Source of the DNA: Fusobacterium perfoetens | GTDB taxonomy: Bacteria; Fusobacteriota; Fusobacteriia; Fusobacteriales; Fusobacteriaceae | Length of the DNA: 64,000 nt | Direction: 5' to 3' | Assembly (NCBI RefSeq): GCF_021531595.1 | Contig: NZ_JADYUD010000005.1 | Location: forward strand, 1-64,000 | Part shown: positions 28,213 to 36,918 of the stretch, piece by piece | How positions within the stretch are numbered: the first letter of the stretch is position 1 | Layout of the letters: each line of letters starts with the position of its first letter | Position numbers and translations under genes: made by a program | Notes under the pieces: generated by a model | Told to the model about the DNA's origin: nothing | Databases searched by the model: none | Seen by the model: only the letters and a program-made list of their open reading frames with translations

Positions 28213-29643
28213 ATGGAACAGACTAAAGCAATCAGACCTTTTGGTATGAGAGATAAAATTGGATATTTATTTGGAGACTTTGGAAATGATATTATGCTGG
28301 TATTTGTAAGCCAGTTCTTAATGGTTTTTTATACTCAAGTTTGGGGAATGAAACCAACTGTTGTAGGAACAATGTTCCTTGTAGCAAGACTTATAGATGC
28401 TTTTACAGATGTTACAATGGGAAGAATTATTGATGTTACTCCTCAGGGAAAAGACGGAAAATTCAAAAAATGGATAAGAATAATGGCACTTCCTGTTGCT
28501 ATAGCAAGTTTTTTAATGTATCAATCAGCTTTAAAAGATCAGCCTATGGCATTTAAAATAGTTTATATGTATATAACTTACCTTCTATATGGAAGTATCT
28601 GTTTCACAGGAGTAAATATTCCATATGGAGCAATGGCATCAGCTATTACAGATAAACCTGATGAAAGACAATCACTTATTACATTCAGAGCTATAGGAGC
28701 TTATGTAGGTGAATTCATGATAGGATTCTTTGGACCAATCATCATTTATGAGCGTGTAATAAATAATGGAGCTACTCAAGTTCTAATAAGAAATAACGGA
28801 AATATCTTCCCAGTTATGGCTGGAGGAATTTCAATAATAGCAATAATTTGTTACTATATTTGTTATACTTGTACAACAGAGCGTATTAAAGTTCCACCTT
28901 TACCAAAAGGAGAAGGAATTTCATTCTTTAAATCAGTGAAAATGATATTTAGTAACCGTGCTATGATAGGTATTTTAGGAGGTACTGTATGTCTTATATT
29001 CGGTAACCTTTTAACTGGAGGAGTAAATGCTTATTTATATGCTTATTACTTTAAAATGCCAGCAGCTCTTTCAACATATAATGCAATAAAACTTGGAATA
29101 GCTCTTAGCATGGCAACAGTTGTAACTTTAATTGTTAAAAAACTTGGAAAAAGAGAAGCAATCAGTTTAGCAGTAGGATTTGCAGCAGTTATATTTGCTA
29201 TTCTAAGTTTCTTACATGTAAAAAATCCTTGGGTATATGTTGGAATAGCTTCTATAGGATTTTCAGGAGTAACATTCTTCGGATATGTAATTTGGGGAGC
29301 AATTATAGATGTTATTGATGATGCTGAAATAAAAACAGGAAAAAGAGAAGATGGAACACTTTATGCTATCTATTCTTTCTCAAGAAAAGTAGGACAAGCA
29401 TTAGGAAGTAGTTTAGTAGGATATGCTCTTGCAATTATAGGATTCCAAGCTGGAGTAAAAGAACAAACTCAAGAAGTATTAGATGGAATATATAGACTTG
29501 CAACAGTTGCACCTGCAACACTTTTCACTCTTGTTGTTATAATGTTTATGTTTGTATATCCTCTTTCTAAGAAAAGAGTTGACGCTAATGCTGAAACTTT
29601 AAGATTAAGAAGAGAAGCTAAAGAAGCAGCAGAAACTAAATAA
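28213..29643 (+). CDS. GPH-family (MFS-type) sugar symporter
   Basis: A 476-residue, 12-helix inner-membrane protein of the glycoside-pentoside-hexuronide:cation symporter family. Cues are KIGYLFGDFGNDIMLVFVS near the N-terminus, the VARLIDAFTDVTMGRIID motif diagnostic of the family, a central loop, and the GYVIWGAIIDVIDDAEIKTGKREDG block in the second half. It lies between ugl and the LUD genes, so import of unsaturated GAG disaccharides with Na+ or H+ is the likely role. This gives the locus a possible second entry route beside the orphan ABC binding protein. Confidence 0.92.
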   Translation: MEQTKAIRPFGMRDKIGYLFGDFGNDIMLVFVSQFLMVFYTQVWGMKPTVVGTMFLVARLIDAFTDVTMGRIIDVTPQGKDGKFKKWIRIMALPVAIASFLMYQSALKDQPMAFKIVYMYITYLLYGSICFTGVNIPYGAMASAITDKPDERQSLITFRAIGAYVGEFMIGFFGPIIIYERVINNGATQVLIRNNGNIFPVMAGGISIIAIICYYICYTCTTERIKVPPLPKGEGISFFKSVKMIFSNRAMIGILGGTVCLIFGNLLTGGVNAYLYAYYFKMPAALSTYNAIKLGIALSMATVVTLIVKKLGKREAISLAVGFAAVIFAILSFLHVKNPWVYVGIASIGFSGVTFFGYVIWGAIIDVIDDAEIKTGKREDGTLYAIYSFSRKVGQALGSSLVGYALAIIGFQAGVKEQTQEVLDGIYRLATVAPATLFTLVVIMFMFVYPLSKKRVDANAETLRLRREAKEAAETK

Positions 29644-29671
29644 TAAATCTGGCAGATTTCCGGAGGAAGTT

Positions 29672-30310
29672 ATGGAAGAAATAAAATCTTTATTTATGAA
29701 AGATAAATTAGAAAAAACAATAAAAAGTTTAAAAGAAAACGGATTTGAAGTGGAAGTTGTAAATACTCCTCTTGAAGCTGAAGAAAAAACACTTAAACTT
29801 ATTCCTGAAGGAAGTTCTGTAAGTATGGGAGGCTCTGTCACATTAAATATGACAGAGCTTTTACCTAAATTCAGAACAGAAAAATATAAGTTTTTTGAAA
29901 GATTCAGTCAACCTACATGGGAAGCCACTGTCAAAGTCATGAGAGAATCGCTTTTAAGTGATTTTTTAGTAACAGGAACAAATGCTGTTACTGAAGACGG
30001 CTTCCTTATGCAGATTGACTCAGGAGGAAACCGTGTTGCAGGTATGGCATACGGACCAAAGAATGTTATAGTAATAACAGGGATTAATAAAATTGTAAAA
30101 GATATTCACGAAGGATATGAAAGACTTTATTATGCAGGTCCTCTTAATTCAAAAAGGCTTAATCATAAAACACCGTGCAATTACAGCGGTAAATGTGAAG
30201 ATTGTACAACAGGTATGAGAATGTGTAATTTTGTTTCAGCAGTAAATAGTGGAAACAGACCATTTGGAAAAACATATGTCATATTTATTAATGATAATTT
30301 AGGATACTAG
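29672..30310 (+). CDS. LUD-domain (LutC/YkgG-like) protein with a Cys cluster
   Basis: A 212-residue member of the lactate-utilisation (LUD/DUF162) superfamily. It shows SVSMGGSVTLNMTELL, the GTNAVTEDGFLMQIDSGGNR core and VITGINKIVKD, followed by a C-terminal stretch with four cysteines (residues about 168-185, CNYSGKCEDC and a later MRMC) that could bind metal or an Fe-S cluster. Stand-alone proteins of this group have no firmly established reaction. It is 28 bases behind the symporter and 13 bases before a divergent paralogue, in a GAG operon where no function for it is known. Confidence 0.85.
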   Translation: MEEIKSLFMKDKLEKTIKSLKENGFEVEVVNTPLEAEEKTLKLIPEGSSVSMGGSVTLNMTELLPKFRTEKYKFFERFSQPTWEATVKVMRESLLSDFLVTGTNAVTEDGFLMQIDSGGNRVAGMAYGPKNVIVITGINKIVKDIHEGYERLYYAGPLNSKRLNHKTPCNYSGKCEDCTTGMRMCNFVSAVNSGNRPFGKTYVIFINDNLGY

Positions 30311-30323
30311 GTGATAAATAGAT

Positions 30324-30899
30324 ATGGAATCAAATTTAAGATGGTATAAAGAGAAAAATCTGGATAGATTAAGCAGTGTTCTTTTAGATAAAGGATATTT
30401 AATACACAGAGTTTTTTCTGTGAAAGATGCACAGGAAAAAATATTATCTCTTTTAGACAAAGAAAAAACAACAGCTCTTGGGGATTCATGGGAACTGATG
30501 GATAAAGAATTTATAAATAGATTGAGAGAATATAATTTTTACGACAGATTTAAGGGAGAAAGTGAAAAAATAAAGAGAGAATCTCTTACTGCTCATACAG
30601 CTATTATAGAGGGAGAATATATAACTGAAAATGGGCAGATTCTTATAGTGGGAGACTATAATACAAGTTCTGCTTTATTTGGAGCTGAAAATCTTATTGT
30701 TCTTGTTTCTGAAAATAAAATAATAAAAGATGTAAATACAGGATTTGATAAGATAAAAGAAAATGAAAAATATTATCAGCTGAGAGCTAGAAGACTTAAT
30801 AACATAAATGAAGGTTTCAGCATAGGGATAATTGAAAATGGGAAAAAATTTGAAAAGAGAATATCTGTTGTAATGTCTGTTGAAAATACAGGGCTTTAA
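30324..30899 (+). CDS. second LUD-domain paralogue lacking the Cys cluster
   Basis: A 191-residue paralogue of the preceding protein (shared RESLTAHTAIIEGEYITENGQ-like and LIVLVSENKIIKD segments, same order). The N-terminal MGGSVTL loop is changed to LGDSWELM and the C-terminal cysteine cluster is gone. The ribosome site is weak (AGGTG), and the start is 13 bases after the first gene's stop, so translational coupling is likely. It may pair with the first as a heteromer; that is inference. Last gene before a strong terminator. Confidence 0.8.
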   Translation: MESNLRWYKEKNLDRLSSVLLDKGYLIHRVFSVKDAQEKILSLLDKEKTTALGDSWELMDKEFINRLREYNFYDRFKGESEKIKRESLTAHTAIIEGEYITENGQILIVGDYNTSSALFGAENLIVLVSENKIIKDVNTGFDKIKENEKYYQLRARRLNNINEGFSIGIIENGKKFEKRISVVMSVENTGL

Positions 30900-30905
30900 T
30901 AAATT

Positions 30906-30955
30906 CAGTTTTTCAGTATGAAATATTTTAATTTATACTGAAAAACTGTTTTTTG
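30906..30955 (+). terminator. terminator of the sulfatase-ugl-symporter-LUD unit
   Basis: Perfect 14-bp stem (30906-30919 with 30935-30948) followed by six T. Confidence 0.92.
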
Positions 30956-30967
30956 CTTTTTTTAAAA

Positions 30968-30997
30968 TTGTAGGAACTTTTTAAAAAATGATATAAT
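30968..30997 (+). promoter_or_regulatory. candidate promoter of the AraC-type regulator
   Basis: TTGTAG (30968-30973), an 18-base spacer and a perfect TATAAT (30992-30997), about 60 bases before the gene. Confidence 0.45.
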
Positions 30998-31057
30998 ATA
31001 TTAATTATTGATATATGAATTATCAGATAATAAAATTATTTTTCAAAGGAAGGAAAT

Positions 31058-33250
31058 ATGTTAAAGGATATAAATTCGTTGATAAGAAAAAAATTAAAAA
31101 ATAAAACGAAGAAATTGACATTTTTAGCTGTTATGATCTTTTCAGTTGTGATAATAGCAGTAAATACATATAATAAAATAGAAAAAATAAATGAAAACAC
31201 AAAAATAAAAACAGAAAGACTTTATGAGAGTATAAGAAAAAAATCAGAAATGGTTAATATGACTTTATATGATTTAAAAGCCAGCAATGAATTTTCAAAT
31301 TATATAATGAGCTTATCTGATGATTATGAGCTTCCTTATAACAGACTTAGATTATTTAAAGATATGAAAAAAAGAAATAATATTTATGGGAAAGTTGGAT
31401 ATTATCTAAATATTACAGACAGTATGACAGAATCTGTAATTACTCCTCATGGAACAGTTGATAAAAAAACATTTTTTAAAAGTCTTAATTTTCCAGAAGA
31501 TATTAAAAACAGAAAAAAATTTATGAACTTATATAAAGGAAATATTAATCTTTATTTTAATGATGAAAAAATAAGTCCAAATAATGAAACAATAACATAT
31601 ATAATTTCTTTAGATAGAAATGCTTTTTTTGGAGAACTTATACCAGAAGCAAAAAACTGGTATGTTTTCAGCAGAGGGAAACTTCTTAATCTTGGAGATA
31701 ATAATAAAAAACTTTCAGAAATAAAGAAAAGTATAATAAAGATTCTTGAAAAAGATAAGTTTAATATAATGACATCAGGAAGTTATACTTCTAGAATTAT
31801 AGGGAAAAGAGCTTATATTTTCTATGATTCTTCTTTTGATTTTACAATATTTTATCTTCAGCCTCTTATAAATATTCCAGCAATAATTGCAGGAGAAAGT
31901 ATTAAAGTATTTTTAGTTATTGGTATTTTATATGGAAGTTTTATGCTTCTTCTTTCTCTTGTAGTAAAACCTATGAAAGAACTTGCTAAAAAAATGGGAT
32001 ATATAAAAAATAAAGATGAAAAAGAGTTAGAATATATTGAACATAGAATAGAAGAAATAGAAACAATGAATAAGACTCTTCAGACAAGACTTTCAGCTTT
32101 GAGAAGTTATCAGAGAAAGAAAAAAATAAAAGATTATCTTATTGGTATTTCAGAACACAGTGATATTACTAATCTTAAAGAAGAATCTGAAATATTTAAA
32201 GTAAAAAATTACAGAGTAATGATAATGGAAATATATGATCTTGAATCAGTGGAAAATATTTTTGATAAATTTAATATGTCAAAGGAATTAATTTTAAAAT
32301 ATTTTTCAGAAGAGGTTATATGTGAAGTCGTGGATATAGATTATAAAAGTATAGCATTTATAATGGAAGAGCTTCTTCCTAAAGAAGATTTAGAAGAAGT
32401 TTTAAAATGTCTTGTTCGTCATATTGATAGAAATTTTGGATTGAAATTCACTGTTGTTGCAACAAATGTTTATGATGATATTTCACAAATGCCTAAAGCA
32501 TATAGAACAGCTAAAAAAATACTTGATTATAAATATATTTTTAAACAAGAAAGAGTTATTTTCCAAGACAGAATAAAAGAGAATAGCTTTAATAAATATT
32601 ATTATCCTATAGAGCTTGAATCAAAACTTATTTTAAGAACATTAAGTTCAAATGAAATAAGTGTAAAAAGAATAATTGACGAGATGTTCAATGAAAAAAA
32701 CAGCAGTTCTATGGATAAAAAATATATAAAAGAGTTCGGAGTTCTTCTTTATAATACTTTGAACAGAATATTTATTCAGCTTGAAGAAATAAATGAAAAT
32801 ATAGATGTAAATGATTATAATATCAATGAAATTCTTGCAATAAATGATGGGGCTGAATTGAAAGAAGTATTTCAGTCTAAGATACTTGAAATATGTAAGT
32901 TAACTAAAATAGAAGAAGAAAATGATATTGAAAGTGTAAAAATAAAAATTGAAAGATATCTTGATGAAAACTATATGATAGATATTTCACTAGAAAATCT
33001 TGCAGATTATTTAGGACATTCTTTTAAATATACAAGTGTTTTATTTAAAAAAGTAATGGGAGATAATTTTAAAAACTATCTAAGTATTTATAGAATAGAA
33101 AAAGCCAAAGAACTTATGCAAGAAAATGAAGGTTTAAGAATAAAAGATTTGGCTGAACTGGTAGGTTATAATAGTTCAAATACTTTTATAAGAATATTCA
33201 GAAAATATGAAGGTATATCACCTGGAAAATATTTTGGAATAGTAGAATAA
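31058..33250 (+). CDS. membrane-anchored AraC-family regulator of the GAG locus
   Basis: A 730-residue one-component sensor-regulator. Two transmembrane helices (about 20-36 and 280-303) enclose an extracytoplasmic sensor domain of about 240 residues. A cytoplasmic linker with a coiled-coil-like stretch (about 315-350) leads to a C-terminal AraC helix-turn-helix pair (about 628-730: DISLENLADYLGHSFKYTSVLFKK and IKDLAELVGYNSSNTFIRIFRKYEGISPGKY). This is the YesN-like architecture often linked to polysaccharide utilisation in Firmicutes, where the outside domain senses the substrate. It follows the GAG genes directly and is the only regulator in the locus, so control of the lyases and porins is inferred; the ligand is unknown. 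Confidence 0.9.
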   Translation: MLKDINSLIRKKLKNKTKKLTFLAVMIFSVVIIAVNTYNKIEKINENTKIKTERLYESIRKKSEMVNMTLYDLKASNEFSNYIMSLSDDYELPYNRLRLFKDMKKRNNIYGKVGYYLNITDSMTESVITPHGTVDKKTFFKSLNFPEDIKNRKKFMNLYKGNINLYFNDEKISPNNETITYIISLDRNAFFGELIPEAKNWYVFSRGKLLNLGDNNKKLSEIKKSIIKILEKDKFNIMTSGSYTSRIIGKRAYIFYDSSFDFTIFYLQPLINIPAIIAGESIKVFLVIGILYGSFMLLLSLVVKPMKELAKKMGYIKNKDEKELEYIEHRIEEIETMNKTLQTRLSALRSYQRKKKIKDYLIGISEHSDITNLKEESEIFKVKNYRVMIMEIYDLESVENIFDKFNMSKELILKYFSEEVICEVVDIDYKSIAFIMEELLPKEDLEEVLKCLVRHIDRNFGLKFTVVATNVYDDISQMPKAYRTAKKILDYKYIFKQERVIFQDRIKENSFNKYYYPIELESKLILRTLSSNEISVKRIIDEMFNEKNSSSMDKKYIKEFGVLLYNTLNRIFIQLEEINENIDVNDYNINEILAINDGAELKEVFQSKILEICKLTKIEEENDIESVKIKIERYLDENYMIDISLENLADYLGHSFKYTSVLFKKVMGDNFKNYLSIYRIEKAKELMQENEGLRIKDLAELVGYNSSNTFIRIFRKYEGISPGKYFGIVE

Positions 33251-33255
33251 ATAAG

Positions 33256-33327
33256 AAGGGGACTGTTGCAAATCTATAAAAATAAAATTTTATTTTTATA
33301 AATTAGAAAATACAACAGTCCTTTTTT
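33256..33327. terminator. bidirectional terminator with an inserted palindrome
   Basis: Outer stem GGACTGTTG with CAACAGTCC (33260-33268, 33313-33321), inner perfect palindrome of 26 bases (33275-33300), T run after and A/T-rich flank before. It lies between convergent genes. Flanks CTGTTGCAAATCTA and ATTAGAAAATACAACAG match the terminator at 1505. Confidence 0.88.
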
Positions 33328-33331
33328 ATGT

Positions 33332-33802
33332 TTATTTTCTTTCTTTTATAAAAAGTTGAACCCAATAAACATCTCCTTTTGAATTAACAGCTTTTCCAAC
33401 ACCTATCTGAGTGAATTTATTACTTAGAATATTTGCTCTGTGTCCTGAAGATTTAAGCCATGCTTTCATAACATCGTCAGGAGTTTTCCAGTTTCTTGCA
33501 ATATTTTCTCCAGCTGCAAGATATTTAACATCAGCTTCCTTAAGTATTCCTGAAAAAGAACTATATCCTCCTGCAGTATGGCTTAAATTATTTTCTTTTG
33601 CCATAATCTGTGCTTTCTTATCAGCAAGTGCATTAAGTTTTTTATTTTCAGCAAGAGGTGGAAGATTTTTTTCTGCTCTTACATTGTTTACCATTTTAAT
33701 TATATCTGATTTCTCTGTTCTTACTGAAGAAAAAGCTGACACAGAAAAAATAAATATAAATAAAAAAATAAAAATTTTTGAAAAATATTTTTTTATTTTC
33801 AT
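33332..33802 (-). CDS. secreted CAP-domain (SCP-like) protein
   Basis: A 156-residue protein with a signal peptide (about 1-25, ending AFSS) and one CAP/SCP domain: MVNNVRAEKNLPPL, LSHTAGG, AGENIARNW and SGHRANILSNKFTQIGVGK are the standard CAP blocks, including the His and Glu residues of the putative metal cavity. Bacterial CAP proteins of this size are exported; their biochemical role is mostly unsettled. The start ATG follows GGAGG with 8-base spacing. It is 30 bases downstream of the MATE gene on the same strand, so co-transcription is possible. Confidence 0.92.
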   Translation of the reverse strand: MKIKKYFSKIFIFLFIFIFSVSAFSSVRTEKSDIIKMVNNVRAEKNLPPLAENKKLNALADKKAQIMAKENNLSHTAGGYSSFSGILKEADVKYLAAGENIARNWKTPDDVMKAWLKSSGHRANILSNKFTQIGVGKAVNSKGDVYWVQLFIKERK

Positions 33803-33832
33803 AGAACTTTGCCTCCATAAATTTTTTTATTT

Positions 33833-35155
33833 TTAGACAAAACCTTTGTTTTGCCATTTTTTACTTTTCCATCTCCACATCATAATAAGTCCTCTTGTCC
33901 ATTCATCAGCAGCATTTGCAATCCATACTCCAAGAAGTCCATATCCAAGTTTTATTCCAAAAAGCCATGAAAGAAAAACTGCTACACAGAATATAGAACC
34001 TACTCCTGCAACCATAGGGAATTTAATATCTCCTGCAGCATGAAGACTATTTATAATAACTATATTAAATGTTCTTCCAACTTCAAGTATAAGTATACAT
34101 CTGAAAATTTTCATTGAAACAGCCAATACATCAGGGTTTACTGTGAAAAATCTCATGACAGGAACTCTGAAAATTGTAATTATAAGAGAAACAGCTCCTA
34201 CAAGAAGAAGTGATATTTTAAGGCTTCTTATTGCAGTGTCATAAGCTTCTCTATAATTATGAGCTCCCACATGACGCCCTACAAGAATAGCAGAACCATG
34301 CCCTGCAGCTATTGAAAATGTCATAATAAGAGTTGATATAAGCATAAGGTATGTTCTTGCAGTAATACTTGCTATTCCCATAGTATTTACCATAGACATA
34401 ACAAGAAGCTGTCCTATATTCCATGCTACATTCTCTCCAGCTGTAGGAATTCCTATTCCAAGTATATTTTTTATAATTTTAAAACGAATTGGTTTGTAAA
34501 GTCTTATATCAAATTTAAAATTGCAATAATGTTTCATAACAAAAACAGCAACTATGCACCCAATAAATCTTGAAAAGACTGTTGAGATTCCAACTCCTGT
34601 TGCTCCAAGAACAGGTGCTCCAAACCAACCAAAGATAAACATTCCATTTCCGATTACATTTAATATATTGACTCCTACATTAATAAAAAGGTTTTGTTTT
34701 GTATTTCCAAAACTTTTCATTACTGCTCCACATGTAAGAGTAAGAGCTTGAAAGACACAAAGCCCTCCAACAAGTTTAAAGTAAGTTCTTCCTATATCCA
34801 TAAGTTTTTCAGGAAGATGTATTCCTTTCATGATAGCTTCAGAAAAAATTATATATCCAGCTCCTATTATAAGTCCAAAAATAAGATTCATAAGAAGTGA
34901 TGTGGCAATAACTTCTTTTATCTTAAGACTTTTTTTAGCTCCAATAAATTGTGCAGTAAGTATGCTTGTTCCAAGACAAATAAAACCAAAGACAGAGTTT
35001 TGAATAAGAAGTACTTGACTTATTCCTCCTACTGCTCCTACAGCATCATCACTGAATTTTCCAAGCATGTAAGTATCAACATTTCCAACTACATTAACAA
35101 GAAGCAGTTCCAAAAATATAGGAAATGCCAGTGATAAAAATGATTTCTCTTTAAT
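33833..35155 (-). CDS. MATE family efflux transporter with apparent ATT start
   Basis: A 12-helix MATE exporter (VNVVGNVDTYMLGKFSDDAVGAVGG, FICLGTSILTAQFIGAKKS, and AGHGSAILVGRHVGAHN are family blocks). From TTG 35113 the protein has 426 residues but starts inside helix 1. The frame stays open upstream and encodes KEKSFLSLAFPIFLELLL, a normal MATE N-terminus. A strong GGGGAGGGG site (35161-35169) sits 5 bases before an in-frame ATT at 35153-35155; no ATG, GTG or TTG is available between them. I take ATT 35155 as the start (440 residues). The substrate is unknown. Confidence 0.85.
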   Translation of the reverse strand: MKEKSFLSLAFPIFLELLLVNVVGNVDTYMLGKFSDDAVGAVGGISQVLLIQNSVFGFICLGTSILTAQFIGAKKSLKIKEVIATSLLMNLIFGLIIGAGYIIFSEAIMKGIHLPEKLMDIGRTYFKLVGGLCVFQALTLTCGAVMKSFGNTKQNLFINVGVNILNVIGNGMFIFGWFGAPVLGATGVGISTVFSRFIGCIVAVFVMKHYCNFKFDIRLYKPIRFKIIKNILGIGIPTAGENVAWNIGQLLVMSMVNTMGIASITARTYLMLISTLIMTFSIAAGHGSAILVGRHVGAHNYREAYDTAIRSLKISLLLVGAVSLIITIFRVPVMRFFTVNPDVLAVSMKIFRCILILEVGRTFNIVIINSLHAAGDIKFPMVAGVGSIFCVAVFLSWLFGIKLGYGLLGVWIANAADEWTRGLIMMWRWKSKKWQNKGFV

Positions 35156-35252
35156 TTTAACCCCTCCCCTAAAAAATATAAAATATTTTAATTTTACAAT
35201 GTATTTTATATCAAATCATTAAAAAAATCTATATGATATTAAAAAATTATAA

Positions 35253-35296
35253 AATAAAAACAGAACTGCTTTATAAGAAACAGCTCTGTTTTTATT
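35253..35296 (-). terminator. terminator of the yjiH-family gene (symmetrical hairpin)
   Basis: Stem of about 16 bp (35253-35268 with 35281-35296) with A run and T run on either side, 95 bases downstream of the YjiH stop. The rest of the 234-base gap to the MATE gene shows only a short AT-rich stretch; the open frame across it is not a gene. Confidence 0.8.
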
Positions 35297-35389
35297 GTAA
35301 TTCATCGGGGGAGATTTTTATTACTTTAATTTTAAGACTCTCATATATAATAAAAAGTTTAAATTTTTTTTATATAGAAATAATATTTT

Positions 35390-36712
35390 TTAATTTTGAA
35401 GAATTCCCATTGATAAAAGGATTTTTGCTATTCCATATATAACAGGGAATGTTATAATGGTTCTAAGAACAAAAAACTTAAGGGCATCCCAGAAAGTAAA
35501 TCCTATTTTTGAAGCAACCAAAATCATTCCAGTTTCACTTAAAAATATAAGTTGTGCAAAAGAAAGAGTTCCAATAACAAATCTTGCCATATCACTTTGA
35601 ACACTTTCTATAAGAAGTGAAGGAAGATACATATCAGAAAATCCAACTATCATTGAAGGAGCCATACTTCCTGCAACTTCTTTTGAAAATCCAAGAAGCT
35701 GAAGAAAAGGAATAAGAGGCATAGAGATAATTCCAAAAATATTTGTATATTCAGCAACAATAAGTCCTGCAGTTCCCATAAACATAATAACAGGAATAAA
35801 AGTTATATATAAAACAGCCACTTTTTTAACAGAGTCTATCATAATTTCTAGTTCTTTTGCTTTTTCAGCAACAGCAGCAGCTTTTCTAAGAGCAAGAGAG
35901 AAAGATATAATATCTTTTTCTTCAACTTTTCCTTTAACATAATATTCATTTTTAAATTTTTTCAAAGGAAGTCTTGCTATAATTACTCCAGCAACTACAG
36001 TAGAAATTGCAATAGTACTATAAAAAATAATAAATATAGATGAAAATCTTAAGAAATCAGCAACAACAGCAGCAAAAGAAATACCTACTATTGAAAATGA
36101 AGTTGCAATAATAACAGCTTCTCTTTGAGTATAGTATCCTTTCTGATATTGCTGGTCAGTAACAACTATTCCTATTGTACCATCTCCAAGGAAGGAAGCT
36201 ATAGCATCAACAGCTGCATATCCTGGAACTTTAAAAACTTTTCTCATAAAAGGAGCAATTAAAACTCCTACAAATTCTACAAGACCAAAAGATGTAAGAA
36301 GAGGCATAAGAATTACTCCTACACAGAAAGTTACCATAAGAGAAGGAAGAAGGTCTCCAGCCATCATTCCTCCTGTATTTGGATCAAGGACAGCTTTAGG
36401 TCCTATACCAAAGTGAACCATAAGGAAGAAAATACTTCCTCCGATTCTTACAGCTCCATTAATAGGTCCACAGATAAATAATTCCTGAAGAACAGGATTT
36501 TTAAATTGTTTTTTAATTTTTCCAATAATAGTACCTATAATAGTTATTGCTGAAACTAAAACAATAAGATATTTTATACTCTCAGAATAACCATCTATGA
36601 GAATAGATTTAATATGCCCCATAAGAATTGATGATTCTCCTCCAATGGTAACAGGTGCCAAAAATGCTATTATTCCAAGAATAGAATAGAATAAAAATTT
36701 AAGTATAGACAT
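35390..36712 (-). CDS. YjiH-family membrane protein (nucleoside-recognition GATE domains)
   Basis: A 440-residue polytopic inner-membrane protein of the YjiH/nucleoside-recognition (GATE) family. Seen: PVTIGGESSILMGHI, ELFICGPINGAVRIGGSIFF, the first GATE-like helix pair around LIAPFMRKVFKVPGYAAVDAIASFLGDGTIG, and a second set near FLQLLGFSKEVAGSMAPSMIVGF. These are thought to be transporters, with no proven substrate. The gene has a consensus promoter and a roughly 200-base structured leader with its own terminator (36748-36896), so expression is probably controlled by premature termination in response to a signal that may be the transported compound. Confidence 0.9.
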   Translation of the reverse strand: MSILKFLFYSILGIIAFLAPVTIGGESSILMGHIKSILIDGYSESIKYLIVLVSAITIIGTIIGKIKKQFKNPVLQELFICGPINGAVRIGGSIFFLMVHFGIGPKAVLDPNTGGMMAGDLLPSLMVTFCVGVILMPLLTSFGLVEFVGVLIAPFMRKVFKVPGYAAVDAIASFLGDGTIGIVVTDQQYQKGYYTQREAVIIATSFSIVGISFAAVVADFLRFSSIFIIFYSTIAISTVVAGVIIARLPLKKFKNEYYVKGKVEEKDIISFSLALRKAAAVAEKAKELEIMIDSVKKVAVLYITFIPVIMFMGTAGLIVAEYTNIFGIISMPLIPFLQLLGFSKEVAGSMAPSMIVGFSDMYLPSLLIESVQSDMARFVIGTLSFAQLIFLSETGMILVASKIGFTFWDALKFFVLRTIITFPVIYGIAKILLSMGILQN

Positions 36713-36747
36713 TTTAAACCTCCAAGTTAATTATTATCATTGCCAAA

Positions 36748-36896
36748 TAAAAAAGGCATAACATATAAAATGGTATGCCCTGAGAACTCATCAAATAAGC
36801 ATATTACTATGGCAGCTTCGTAATATTTAATCCGTTTTTTTACAAGTATCATAGCCATCAGCCTTAGGCTCCTTTTGTAATAACAGACTAACCTCT
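36748..36896 (-). ncRNA. structured 5' leader with intrinsic terminator (riboswitch-like, class not recognised)
   Basis: On the - strand, the leader folds by inspection into a 10-bp stem (36882-36891 with 36827-36836, two G-U pairs), an inner 6-bp stem (36875-36880 with 36840-36845) and a second hairpin (36820-36826 with 36801-36807, perfect). The loops contain AUGGC (36854-36858) and GCCAU (36809-36813), able to form a kissing pair. A terminator (36755-36779 plus U run) follows. UAUGC/GCAUA pairing (36799-36803 with 36774-36778) is exclusive with the terminator. It does not match the lysine, glycine, TPP, M-box, SAM, FMN, purine or yybP consensus that I can recall. Confidence 0.6.
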
Positions 36897-36918
36897 TTTT
36901 TTATTTTTCAACCTTTTG

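Noticed and set aside
30324-30899. Second LUD gene as a decayed pseudogene
   Set aside because: Although it lost the Cys cluster and the glycine loop, the frame is intact, coupled to the first gene and followed by a strong terminator, so a diverged functional copy is more likely.
33411-33836. 141-codon + strand frame opposite the CAP-domain gene
   Set aside because: It is antisense to a well-supported gene with signal peptide and CAP motifs, has no ribosome site and its product resembles nothing; a shadow frame.
35233-35442. 69-codon + strand frame between the MATE and YjiH genes
   Set aside because: It runs through the terminator hairpin and into the 3' end of the YjiH gene, with no ribosome site.
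36780-36896. Lysine riboswitch upstream of the yjiH-family gene
   Set aside because: AGAGGU at the 5' end and a CGAAG motif recall it, but the loop-E region, the AAAGG core and the closing TGGAG-type segment are missing, so the class was left open.
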